Below are positions 18,091-26,244 of a DNA stretch of 64,000 bases, piece after piece. The stretch is from Cohnella phaseoli (GTDB lineage Bacteria > Bacillota > Bacilli > Paenibacillales > Paenibacillaceae). Made by a program: the position numbers and the translations under genes. The stretch covers positions 1 to 64,000 of the forward strand of contig NZ_QRDZ01000041.1 of the NCBI RefSeq assembly GCF_003386235.1, in the 5' to 3' direction. Numbering within the stretch: position 1 is the stretch's first letter; every line of letters starts with the position of its first letter. Under the pieces are notes generated by a model that was not told where the DNA came from, searched no databases, and worked only from the letters and a program-made list of their open reading frames with translations.

Positions 18091-19113
18091 ATGCTAAAGA
18101 GAATCGGATCCATGGCCTTATTGGGCCTGCTGCTCGGACAAGCGCTGCCTGCGCACGCGCAGACGGGCGCCGCGCCGGATATCTACATAGACGGAAAGAA
18201 GCTCGTTCTGCCTGTCGACCCGGTCATCGCGGGAGGAACTACGTTTGTCCCGATGCGGGCGGTCTTCGAGTCGCAGAAAGCCGAGGTTCGGTGGTCGAAC
18301 GCCACTCAGACGGTAAACGCGGTGAAGGACGACATTCTTCTCACCTATCGCATCGGGGAGAAAACGGCTAAACTGAACGGAAAAACGATCCCGCTACCGC
18401 AGCCGGGATCCCTGATAAACGGAACGGTCATGCTGCCGCTGCGCTTTGTCGGAGAATCGTTAGGCAATGTCGTGCAGTGGCACCCTGCGCTTAACGACAT
18501 TTCGATCTCCACCCTTCGAGAATTCCGCAATTCCGTCGCTTACGGCGTGAATCTGCGAACCGAGCCCGACAACAGCCCCGATACTCCGATTCGCGGCATG
18601 CTGGCCAAGGGCGAGAAAATTCAGGTGCTCCGCGAGATCGACGCGAAGTGGCTGGAGGTTCGCACTCAGGACGATCGGATCGGTTTTGTCTCGGCCAAGC
18701 CGCTGTACACCGATTATACGAGTCCCGAGCTTGCCAAGCTTCAGGGCGAAGAGCTGATTGCCTTCGGCACGCAATACATAGGCACGCCTTACGAATTCGG
18801 CGCCGCGCTTGATCAGACCGATACGTTCGACTGCTCCTCCTTCGTTCATCACGTCTTCGAGGAAGTGTTGTCGCTCGACTTGCCGCGCGTCTCGTACAAT
18901 CAGGCCAAGGAAGGGCGCGAGGTCGGATTGGACGAGCTTCGCGTGGGGGATCTGCTATTTTTCGGAGCGCGCGGGCTTGAGATCGGACACGTCGGCATCT
19001 ATGCGGGCGACAATCGCATTTTGCATACCTTTTCCAAGGACAAGGGCGTTCACTTCGACGACTTCGACGAGAAGTGGAAAAAAAGATTCGTGACAGCTCG
19101 CAGACTGATTTAA
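18091..19113 (+). CDS. Secreted NlpC/P60 endopeptidase with copper-amine-oxidase-like N domain and SH3 domain
   Basis: A protein of 340 residues. A signal peptide (1-23) ends at AHA. A copper-amine-oxidase N-terminal-like domain covers about 28-145, an SH3b wall-binding domain about 148-210, and an NlpC/P60 domain about 220-340 with catalytic Cys248 in FDCSSF and His in GHVGIY near 299. It would cut peptidoglycan stem peptides in the wall. The ribosome binding site (AAAGGAT) is rather far from the ATG. It is transcribed alone, divergent from system 1, and ends in a strong terminator. Confidence 0.92.
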   Translation: MLKRIGSMALLGLLLGQALPAHAQTGAAPDIYIDGKKLVLPVDPVIAGGTTFVPMRAVFESQKAEVRWSNATQTVNAVKDDILLTYRIGEKTAKLNGKTIPLPQPGSLINGTVMLPLRFVGESLGNVVQWHPALNDISISTLREFRNSVAYGVNLRTEPDNSPDTPIRGMLAKGEKIQVLREIDAKWLEVRTQDDRIGFVSAKPLYTDYTSPELAKLQGEELIAFGTQYIGTPYEFGAALDQTDTFDCSSFVHHVFEEVLSLDLPRVSYNQAKEGREVGLDELRVGDLLFFGARGLEIGHVGIYAGDNRILHTFSKDKGVHFDDFDEKWKKRFVTARRLI

Positions 19114-19130
19114 CTTTATCTATACAACCA

Positions 19131-19186
19131 GAACAGCATCCATCTCGATCTATTAAGGTCAAGATTTGGATGCTGTTCATTTTTTA
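19131..19186 (+). terminator. Rho-independent terminator after the NlpC/P60 gene
   Basis: A perfect 11-bp stem (19131-19141 with 19168-19178, GAACAGCATCC/GGATGCTGTTC) with a 26-base loop is followed by ATTTTTTATT. Confidence 0.85.
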
Positions 19187-19201
19187 TTCAGATAGATTCC
19201 T

Positions 19202-19295
19202 TATAATCGCCCTAACAGCGGTGCTTGGGGCATAACGACCCGCACACTTGAGACCGGATAACACGATTTCGAACGCACCAACACAAGAACCGCTG
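19202..19295 (+). promoter_or_regulatory. TATAAT and structured leader before the LPXTG gene
   Basis: TATAAT at 19202-19207 lacks a convincing -35 box. The expected leader holds an imperfect stem: CAGCGGT (19216-19222) pairs with ACCGCTG (19289-19295), continued by CTTG/CAAG, and encloses a GGG/CCC hairpin. No riboswitch class is recognised. Confidence 0.4.
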
Positions 19296-19329
19296 AAAGA
19301 AAAGGAGAGAAAAGGAGACCTGTACCGAA

Positions 19330-22300
19330 ATGAAAAAACGCATGTCCGCATTGGGAATCGTATGGCTGTTAATCGTTAATGTATTTGTCGGAGGCTCGGC
19401 TGTATATGCTGCGGAGGGAGAAGAAACCGTCGGAGCGCCCGCGGCGGCAATCGAAGAAAACATTCTGACTAAGGTGATCCTGAAGGATGCGCACGGCTCG
19501 GTCGTCGATGCGGTCTACAATCCGGATTACCGCTTCGAGATCGGCTCCGCAGTCCATCTGGAATTCGAATGGGAGCTGCCGAACGGTCACGGCTACAAGG
19601 CGGGGGATACGTTCTCGTTCGACCTGCCGCCGGAGTTCGCCATTTATACGGAGATTGAAGGGCCGCTCGCCAATGGCGACAGCACCGTCGGCTCCTTCAC
19701 GGTTGACCGTGGCGGACGAGTCGTCATGACCTTCAACGATTACGTGGAGAACCATTCCAACGTTAAAGGCGGATTGAAAATCGTTACCGAGTTCAGCGTG
19801 GAAATCGTCAAGGGCAGCGAGGAGGTCGTCATCCCCGTGCCGGTTCGAGACGGCTTGCAGACCCTTGTTGTCGTACTGAAGCCGGACGTTGAAACGACGG
19901 TCGACAAGCAGGGCCGTCCGGCGGCCGACAACAGCCGAATCGACTGGACGATCGACATCAATAAGAAGCTGGAAAAAATCGAACAGGCAACCGTTGCCGA
20001 CCCGATGCCTGAAGGGGTGAAGCTGATCGCCGATTCTGTCAAGGTGTACCGGCTGCAGGTGAATGCGGACGGCTCGACGGCAAAGGGAGCGACGGTGGAT
20101 CCGAACGCTTATTCGTTGGAGGCGTTCGATGACCGATTCGAGCTGAAGTTCGCCGATCCGATCGACCGAGCGTACCGGATCGAATATTCCACGGACATCG
20201 AGGGCGGTCAGAGCAAGTTCGTTAACACGGCTACGCTGTCGGGAACGAATATCGAGAGCGTTCAGGCAACGGCCAGCGTAACGATAGAGCGCGGCAAACG
20301 GCTGGATAAAGCGGTCGGACGATACGATTCGTCTTCGGGCGTCATCGACTGGATTATTCGCTACAACTTTAGCGGCGATTCGATTCCTCAAGCCCAAGCC
20401 TGGCTGAAGGATGAGTTCGGCAGCGCGCAGACGCTCGTATCTGGTTCGTTCCAGGTGTTCAAGGGCGATACCGAAGAAGCGCTTGGATCGAACCTGTACG
20501 AAATCACGGAAACCGCTCACGGCTTCGAACTGCAATTCCTGAGCGAAGTGACATCGCCGTATACGATCAAATATCGGACAAAGCCCTCGGAACGTCCTAC
20601 AATCGGGGACACGATCAAAAACGTCGTGACGGACGGACTTGGCGGCAAAGCCGAAGCCAGCCAGCGGCATAAGCAGGGCGTGATCGTCAAGTCGCATAAG
20701 TCGGCGGATTACAAAGAGAAAACGGCGAAGTGGGAAATCAAAATCAATACCGATACGAAGCCCGACGGCAGCCGTTACGTCATGAAAAACGTTAAAATTG
20801 CGGATACGTTCACGAACGGCGGTCTCGAACTGATTCCGGACAGCCTGAAGATTAGAAATTCGCTAGGCCAGGAGTTGGAAAGCGGAATCGATTACTCGCT
20901 TGCTTATACGGACCTGAAAGACGGCTTCGAAATCGTCTTTAATGCCGATGTCGTCGACACCTACACGATCAGCTACGAGACGAAATTCGATGCGCAATGG
21001 TTAAAGGATGCCGACAAACGAATTTACAACAGAGCCGTCGTCACCTGGACGGATGAGAACGGCAAAGAGCAAGAGGCGGTTGCGGAAGTCGACTTCGACT
21101 TGAACCGCCACACGAAAAACAACGGCGGCAAATCCGGCTCGTATAATGCGGAGACTAAGGAAATCACCTGGACCGTTCTCATCAACTACAACCGCGACAA
21201 ACTTGGCGGGGTCGGCGTCTCCGACAAGCTGCTGCAAGGCCAGAAGCTGGTGACCGACTCCGTGAAAATGTACCCGATGACGATAAAGCCCGACGGAGGC
21301 GTACAGCAAGGAAAAGACGAGGTGTCCCAGGACGAATATGAGGTTGTTCTTCCGAATGCGGACAACGACAACGTCTTGACCGTCCGGTTTAATGAAGAAA
21401 TCTCTTCCCCGTACTGGCTCTCGTTCAAGACTACGCTGGAAGGCTCGCTGATCGAACGCGAAATTTTTAACTATGCGGATTTTCTGATCGGCGGCGTAAA
21501 AAAGACGACATGGGACGCTAAAGTAAACGTACCGAACGGCGGCCAGTATGTAGGCAAGTACGGTGTTCAGAACGGCAAATCGATCGACTGGACGATTCGG
21601 ATCAACGAGGGACAGTCCTATCTGACCAATGTGAAAGTCATCGACGTGCCGACGCCGAACCAGGAGCTGGAGGCGGATTCCTTCCGTCTGTACGCGACGT
21701 CCGTCAAGGCCGACGGATCGATCTCCGAGGCTGAAGAGCTGAAGAAGGACGAAGCTTTCACGCTTCAGATCCGAACCGATACGGACGGTGCGCAATCGTT
21801 CGAGCTGGTTTTCAAGGAGGCGATCGACAAGCCGTACATTTTGAAGTACAGTTCCGTAATTAAGGCGAACGATAAAGAGAAAGTCGGCAACACCGTCTAT
21901 TTGGAAGGCGATGGACTGACGACGGAACTTCGGGAGAAAATGGAGGAAATCGTCGTGCGCACCTCGTCCGGTTCGGGCTCGGGAAGCGGCGAGACCGGAA
22001 CGCTGCAAGTCGTCAAGGTTGACGCGGCTAATCCCTCCACTGTGCTTGCGGGAGCGGAATTCAAGCTGATCGACAAGTCGGGCAATCGCGCGCCGCGCAC
22101 TGGCACGACCGACGAGAAGGGCGAACTGCGCTTCGCCAACCTGTTGTTCGGCGACTATGTCCTGGAAGAAACCAAGGCGCCGGAAGGTTATTCCATCGAT
22201 CGAACGCTTTACGACGTGACCATAGACAGCACGACAGTCGACCATACGAAGACAGTCGTCATTACGGTAAAGAACAATAGAACGTCGACTCCGGTCGACC

Positions 22301-22674
22301 CGGGCAATCCAGGCAATCCAGGCGAGCCAGTAGATCCGGTCGACCCTGTAGATCCTGTAAAACCGGTTGAACCGGTCGATCCCGGCGAGCCGACGGAAGA
22401 AATTCCTGTAGCTCCGACCGATCCGGTCGATCCCGTTAATCCAGAGGAGCCCGAGAACCCGGGCGAGGAGCTGGTGGAAGTTCCGGACGACGACATCCCG
22501 CTCGGCGGCACAGAGCCCGAGACGGAACCGGGATCGAATACTCCCGGAGGGTCAGGCGTCCTTCCGAAGACCGGCGAATCGAATCCGCTTCCGTATTATG
22601 CGGCGGGAGCCGCTCTAATCGCGGCTGGGTTATGGCTTGGATTTAACCGCAGCATCCGCCGCAAATCGATCTAA
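19330..22674 (+). CDS. LPXTG cell-wall-anchored adhesin-like protein with SpaA domain
   Basis: A protein of 1114 residues: signal peptide 1-28, then about six to seven collagen-binding/SdrC-like beta-sandwich repeats (recurring I-D/T-W-T-I/V-N cores) over residues 40-880, a SpaA/Cna_B domain at about 890-985, a Pro-Val-Asp-rich linker to about 1070, and the sorting signal LPKTG near 1078 with a hydrophobic span and Arg/Lys tail. It should be anchored by a sortase, but none is encoded here. GGAGA lies 12 bases before the ATG. Probable role is surface adhesion or cohesion. Confidence 0.88.
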   Translation: MKKRMSALGIVWLLIVNVFVGGSAVYAAEGEETVGAPAAAIEENILTKVILKDAHGSVVDAVYNPDYRFEIGSAVHLEFEWELPNGHGYKAGDTFSFDLPPEFAIYTEIEGPLANGDSTVGSFTVDRGGRVVMTFNDYVENHSNVKGGLKIVTEFSVEIVKGSEEVVIPVPVRDGLQTLVVVLKPDVETTVDKQGRPAADNSRIDWTIDINKKLEKIEQATVADPMPEGVKLIADSVKVYRLQVNADGSTAKGATVDPNAYSLEAFDDRFELKFADPIDRAYRIEYSTDIEGGQSKFVNTATLSGTNIESVQATASVTIERGKRLDKAVGRYDSSSGVIDWIIRYNFSGDSIPQAQAWLKDEFGSAQTLVSGSFQVFKGDTEEALGSNLYEITETAHGFELQFLSEVTSPYTIKYRTKPSERPTIGDTIKNVVTDGLGGKAEASQRHKQGVIVKSHKSADYKEKTAKWEIKINTDTKPDGSRYVMKNVKIADTFTNGGLELIPDSLKIRNSLGQELESGIDYSLAYTDLKDGFEIVFNADVVDTYTISYETKFDAQWLKDADKRIYNRAVVTWTDENGKEQEAVAEVDFDLNRHTKNNGGKSGSYNAETKEITWTVLINYNRDKLGGVGVSDKLLQGQKLVTDSVKMYPMTIKPDGGVQQGKDEVSQDEYEVVLPNADNDNVLTVRFNEEISSPYWLSFKTTLEGSLIEREIFNYADFLIGGVKKTTWDAKVNVPNGGQYVGKYGVQNGKSIDWTIRINEGQSYLTNVKVIDVPTPNQELEADSFRLYATSVKADGSISEAEELKKDEAFTLQIRTDTDGAQSFELVFKEAIDKPYILKYSSVIKANDKEKVGNTVYLEGDGLTTELREKMEEIVVRTSSGSGSGSGETGTLQVVKVDAANPSTVLAGAEFKLIDKSGNRAPRTGTTDEKGELRFANLLFGDYVLEETKAPEGYSIDRTLYDVTIDSTTVDHTKTVVITVKNNRTSTPVDPGNPGNPGEPVDPVDPVDPVKPVEPVDPGEPTEEIPVAPTDPVDPVNPEEPENPGEELVEVPDDDIPLGGTEPETEPGSNTPGGSGVLPKTGESNPLPYYAAGAALIAAGLWLGFNRSIRRKSI

Positions 22675-22698
22675 GCGGCAAATTGTATTTCGAACAAG

Positions 22699-22745
22699 GA
22701 AACGGCGATATCGGGGTCGGCATGACCCGTATCGCCGTTTCTTCG
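22699..22745. terminator. Bidirectional terminator between convergent genes
   Basis: A 12-bp perfect stem (22699-22710 with 22730-22741) is extended inside by CGGGGTC/GACCCG pairing. It serves the LPXTG gene on the plus strand and the anti-sigma gene on the minus strand. Confidence 0.8.
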
Positions 22746-22752
22746 AATACGT

Positions 22753-23529
22753 TTATTGTTTCAGCACCTCGAACTCCTTCAGCATCTGATAGAACCGGGC
22801 GCCGTGCCCTTCGGACGCTTCGAAGAAATACTTCTCCGTAATCGCGAAGCTGCCGTTCTTTCCATTGTCTACGGCGTAGATGACGACAACCTCGCTATCC
22901 CATTCCTTTCCGGCCAGCGCCCGGACCATGTAGCCCTGCACCGGCTCCGACACCTTCTCGACTTTGCGCACGTCCTCGTACTTGCCGGACAATTCCCCGC
23001 TCAAGCGTTTGATCAGGTCTTCCGGCTTCACGTCCTTAACCTGCTCGATCGTCATCGACACTTCGGGATATCGCTCGGGCAGCGGCTCCTTCGTCGTAAT
23101 GACGTCCTTGCCGCCCTCTTGAACGAGCTTGTAACGCTCCTGATCGTAGTAGATGACGTACTTGCTCTCCTCGTTCTGATGGAGCTTCTGGTCCGTCTCT
23201 TCCTTCTGGCCCTCCACTTCGACCTCGACTTTCTTCTCCGGCGCAAACCACTGTTTGACGTCTTTCATAAAAGCCGTTCCGGCCGGCATCGCCAGGAAGA
23301 TCCCGAAAGCCATAAAAGCGACGGCGACCCCCATTGCAATTTGTAATTTTCTCATCGATCGTTTGCCCTCCCCCGTGTAATGTCTCGGTGCCCGCGCTCT
23401 TGTTTCCGCTCTCGACGGCGTCGCCGGCTCATCGTCCAGCCTCGCTTCGATCCGGTCCCATAGCTCCTCCTTCGTCTCCTCGGCGTAACGGCTCTTCTCG
23501 AGCAGCGTGTCTTTAAGATTCCGTTCCAT
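22753..23529 (-). CDS. Putative membrane anti-sigma factor partner of the ECF sigma
   Basis: A protein of 258 residues. The first 60 residues are charged and cytoplasmic, one membrane span lies at about 68-88, and an extracellular region rich in Lys, Glu and Val follows. Its start overlaps the sigma gene by 17 bases, the classic arrangement for translational coupling of sigma and anti-sigma factor. No zinc-finger anti-sigma motif is seen. The function is inferred mainly from context. Confidence 0.65.
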   Translation of the reverse strand: MERNLKDTLLEKSRYAEETKEELWDRIEARLDDEPATPSRAETRARAPRHYTGEGKRSMRKLQIAMGVAVAFMAFGIFLAMPAGTAFMKDVKQWFAPEKKVEVEVEGQKEETDQKLHQNEESKYVIYYDQERYKLVQEGGKDVITTKEPLPERYPEVSMTIEQVKDVKPEDLIKRLSGELSGKYEDVRKVEKVSEPVQGYMVRALAGKEWDSEVVVIYAVDNGKNGSFAITEKYFFEASEGHGARFYQMLKEFEVLKQ

Positions 23530-24037
23530 AGCGTTCGCCTCCCAGCCCTTTCTTCATCTTTTCCCGTCCCTTAAGCAAGCGCGATTTCAGCGTATTCAAA
23601 TTCACGTCCAGCATGTCGGCGATTTCCTTCTCGCTGTAGTCGTGCAAATATTTCAAAATCAGCGGAATGCGATACAGATCGTCCAGCGACTGCAGCGCTT
23701 CGTACACGTCCACCGATACATCGGGCAGCTTCTGTTCCACGCCGATTTTCTCAAGCTGTTCGCTTAGCGGCACGACCTTTTTCTCCCGTTCCATCACCCT
23801 GTAGCACTCGCGGAGCAAAATACAATAGAACCATGGCTTAAACGGCTTGCTCCTGTCGTACTGCCAGATGTTCCGATATATCCGAAGGAACGTTTCCTGC
23901 ACCGCGTCCTTCGCCCACTCCTCGTGTTTCGTCACAAGCTTGGCGGTGCGCATCGCATAGTCGAAATATTCGTCGTACAGCGACCGAAACGCGCTGCGAT
24001 CTCCTTGGAGAATGCGTTCGATCAACCGATTGTCCAC
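23513..24037 (-). CDS. ECF-type RNA polymerase sigma factor
   Basis: A protein of 174 residues with sigma region 2 (residues 10-75, with DAVQETFLRIYR) and region 4 (about 115-165, with YSEKEIADMLDVN as the helix-turn-helix). The start is GTG at 24037 with AGGGG six bases upstream. It is coupled to the putative anti-sigma gene. Such pairs usually respond to envelope stress. Confidence 0.92.
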   Translation of the reverse strand: MDNRLIERILQGDRSAFRSLYDEYFDYAMRTAKLVTKHEEWAKDAVQETFLRIYRNIWQYDRSKPFKPWFYCILLRECYRVMEREKKVVPLSEQLEKIGVEQKLPDVSVDVYEALQSLDDLYRIPLILKYLHDYSEKEIADMLDVNLNTLKSRLLKGREKMKKGLGGERYGTES

Positions 24038-24149
24038 TCGAATCCCCTCTTTCCTGCTGTTCTATAAGTATTACCCGGCGAAAAAGCGGAAAGTTTGCTG
24101 TCGGATGAAAAAAGATAAAAAACTCGCGCATAAGAGATTGGCGGAACGA

Positions 24150-24177
24150 CAAAAGCCCGCCGGAAACCCGGCGGGCG
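24150..24177 (-). terminator. Terminator of the SDR pseudogene
   Basis: A 9-bp perfect GC stem GCCCGCCGG/CCGGCGGGC (24155-24163 and 24168-24176) with a 4-base loop is followed by TTTT on the minus strand. Confidence 0.75.
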
Positions 24178-24201
24178 GAAGAAAAACGAAGGTCGCGGCT
24201 A

Positions 24202-24442
24202 TTACGTCTCCGTCATCACCCCGCCGTTGACATGAAGCACTTGTCCGGTGACGTAGGAGGAATCGTCGGAGGCTAAATAGACGTACGTCGGAGCCAGCTC
24301 GAACGGCTGTCCGGCGCGCTTCATCGGCGTCTCGAGCCCGAACGTCTTCACGTATTCGGCTGAGGAAAGTGATCGGCACCTGCCGGCACTTCGTTTCTTG
24401 CCCGTAATACGGATATCCGGGAACCGTCGAATAACCCTCCAT
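24202..24442 (-). pseudogene. SDR oxidoreductase pseudogene with large internal deletion
   Basis: The minus-strand 3' part (24202 to about 24365) reads as a perfect C terminus of a general-stress-type short-chain dehydrogenase (GQPFELAP, YLASDDSSYVTGQVLHVNGG). The 5' part, in another frame from the ATG at 24442, resembles the N-terminal extension of the same family (PYYG, ending at ITF). About 230 codons, including the Rossmann motif and the Tyr-Lys active site, are missing at a junction near 24366. It cannot be functional. Confidence 0.75.
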
Positions 24443-24498
24443 CTATCGAACTGATAGCAGGGGAGACAGCTTCGAGATTCCCTTGATTTTAATCGGGG

Positions 24499-24882
24499 TT
24501 ATCGCAAAATTGCGTACACTTCAATCTCGACAAGGAGCCGAGGGTCGATTAGCGCTTGCACCTCAACCATTGTCGCGGCAGGTTGAACCTCCTTGAAAAA
24601 CTCGCCGTGCGCCTTGCCGATTTCTTCCCACTTGGAAATATCCGTGACAAACATTCTCGTCCGGACAACGTCCGACATGCCGGAGCCTAATTCGATGAGA
24701 GCCTGTTCTATCGTTTGCAGGATGAACTTCGTTTGTTCATAAGGATTGCCGACGCCTACTACTTCGCCGTCTTTCATCGCCGTCGTTCCCGCAACCTCGA
24801 TTCTGTCCCCGATCCGTATAGCTCGGCAGTACCCTACAAGCGGCTCCCATGGCGACCCTGTAAATACTCGTTTTCTATTCAT
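24499..24882 (-). CDS. ridA: RidA family protein
   Basis: A protein of 127 residues covering a full RidA/YjgF domain, with the conserved Arg-containing RTRMFVTDI and a late Glu-rich strand. Family members deaminate reactive enamine/imine intermediates; the exact substrate of this paralogue is unknown. GAGGAG lies 5 bases before the ATG. It is transcribed divergently from yyaC. Confidence 0.88.
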   Translation of the reverse strand: MNRKRVFTGSPWEPLVGYCRAIRIGDRIEVAGTTAMKDGEVVGVGNPYEQTKFILQTIEQALIELGSGMSDVVRTRMFVTDISKWEEIGKAHGEFFKEVQPAATMVEVQALIDPRLLVEIEVYAILR

Positions 24883-24956
24883 TGTTCTCCTCTATGGCTG
24901 TCGAACCTCCTCGCAACTTGCGTCGGAGGCAGGCGAAAATGTGACAGTCTTTTTCC

Positions 24957-24971
24957 GATACATAATGTATC
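24957..24971. promoter_or_regulatory. Short palindrome between ridA and yyaC
   Basis: GATACAT-A-ATGTATC has 7-bp perfect arms and a one-base centre. It could be an operator for either divergent gene. Confidence 0.35.
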
Positions 24972-25026
24972 ATTCATTTAGAAATAGCGATTCGAGCTTA
25001 TCATCCCTGTTTAACGAGGTGAAGCA

Positions 25027-25605
25027 ATGTCCATTACATCTATGCCCTGCTATGTCTTCCATAACGATTCGGCTGCTACGATGCGGCTCGCGAACAAGTT
25101 CGGCGCGTATTTCGGAAAGCTTCCGAGGCATAGGCGCATCGTTGTCGTCTGTATCGGCACCGATCGCTGCACGGGAGATTCGCTAGGCCCTCTGACGGGC
25201 ACCATGCTCGGTAAGTACCGCTCTTCGGAATTCGATATTTTCGGCACGTTGGAAAATCCCGTTCATGCGATGAATCTCGCGGATACGATGGACAAGCTGC
25301 AAATGCTGTTCGACGATCCGTTCGTCATCGGCGTCGACGCCTGTCTCGGACAAGCGTCCAGCATTGGCGCCGTAATGGTTGGAGACGGCCCGCTGCGACC
25401 GGGTGCAGGCGTCAATAAACAGCTGCCTCCGGTTGGCGACATTCACGTATCCGGCATCGTGAACATCGGTGGGCTGCTCGGGTATCAAGCCTTGCAGAGC
25501 ACTCGGCTGCATCTGGTGATGAGCATGTCCGGCCTGATCTCCCGCAGTCTGCTCATCGGAATTCGCATGTCGGCAAATCGCGCGATTAGACCGGCTGTTC
25601 CTTGA
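25027..25605 (+). CDS. yyaC: Spore protease-like protein YyaC
   Basis: A protein of 192 residues with the DUF1256 hallmark GTDRCTGDSLGPLTG, the GVDACLG segment and PPVGDIHVSGIVN. YyaC is a forespore protein related to the Gpr germination protease, conserved in endospore formers. GAGGTGAAGCA precedes the ATG. It supports a spore-forming host. Confidence 0.93.
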   Translation: MSITSMPCYVFHNDSAATMRLANKFGAYFGKLPRHRRIVVVCIGTDRCTGDSLGPLTGTMLGKYRSSEFDIFGTLENPVHAMNLADTMDKLQMLFDDPFVIGVDACLGQASSIGAVMVGDGPLRPGAGVNKQLPPVGDIHVSGIVNIGGLLGYQALQSTRLHLVMSMSGLISRSLLIGIRMSANRAIRPAVP

Positions 25606-25610
25606 AATCG

Positions 25611-25745
25611 AAGAGGCTGTTCCGCAAGTGTAGCACAGCTGTACGAATTGTTTATCGAGAATGAGCGTTGTATGCATCTATCTCCCTCCGATGCTTTTTT
25701 CGCTTCTTGATAATCTTGTACGACGCGCTTACGGAACAGCCTCTT
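25611..25745. mobile_element. MITE-like element with 14-bp terminal inverted repeats
   Basis: AAGAGGCTGTTCCG (25611-25624) is perfectly inverted at 25732-25745, with further imperfect pairing inside. The 135-bp element encodes nothing and the loop is too large for a terminator. The end sequence resembles insertion-sequence ends. No clear target duplication is visible. Confidence 0.5.
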
Positions 25746-25752
25746 AACTTGT

Positions 25753-26157
25753 CTATTGATTCAATATGAGCTGCATGCCCTGAGCTCTGAGTCGATCGTA
25801 CGAAATCGCCCACTCTCTGAACTCTTCATACGTCTCTTCCGAGATTCCGAACGCCTCTTTCATGTCCATTACGATCTGTTTTTCCTCGTCGCAATAGTCT
25901 CCGTCTGCATAAGCAAGCAGCAGAATTTCCAGAAAAAAGAGATGCTGAACCTGCCGGTCCGTAATCTCGGACAATACTTCCTTCAGCGCTCTCGTCGGCT
26001 TAACGATTCGCAAATCCTCGAGCCCCAGCTCGAAGCCTACAGACTGCAAATACCTCTTCTCGTTGCCGCTGACAAAACCGTCCGCATTGGCGACGGCATG
26101 AGCCAGCTCCATGAAAATTTCCCGATGCTCTCTTCCCTGTAAAAAATGCAAAAACAA
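25753..26157 (-). CDS. TerB-like small acidic protein
   Basis: A protein of 134 residues, helical and acidic, with two ANADG/AYADG-type motifs followed by Glu-rich helices as in TerB-fold domains. The start is probably TTG at 26157, 10 bases after GAGGAG. It lies 87 bases after an unrelated AT-rich membrane-protein gene and may belong with it. The function is unknown; TerB domains occur in tellurite-resistance and stress-related contexts. Confidence 0.6.
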   Translation of the reverse strand: MFLHFLQGREHREIFMELAHAVANADGFVSGNEKRYLQSVGFELGLEDLRIVKPTRALKEVLSEITDRQVQHLFFLEILLLAYADGDYCDEEKQIVMDMKEAFGISEETYEEFREWAISYDRLRAQGMQLILNQ

Positions 26158-26244
26158 CCGCAGTCAGCTCCTCGTATCGCCAGATGTGATCTTGCTTCAT
26201 CTTGCACCGAAATCGGTTGTTTTTCAATAGCGTTGACAAACATT

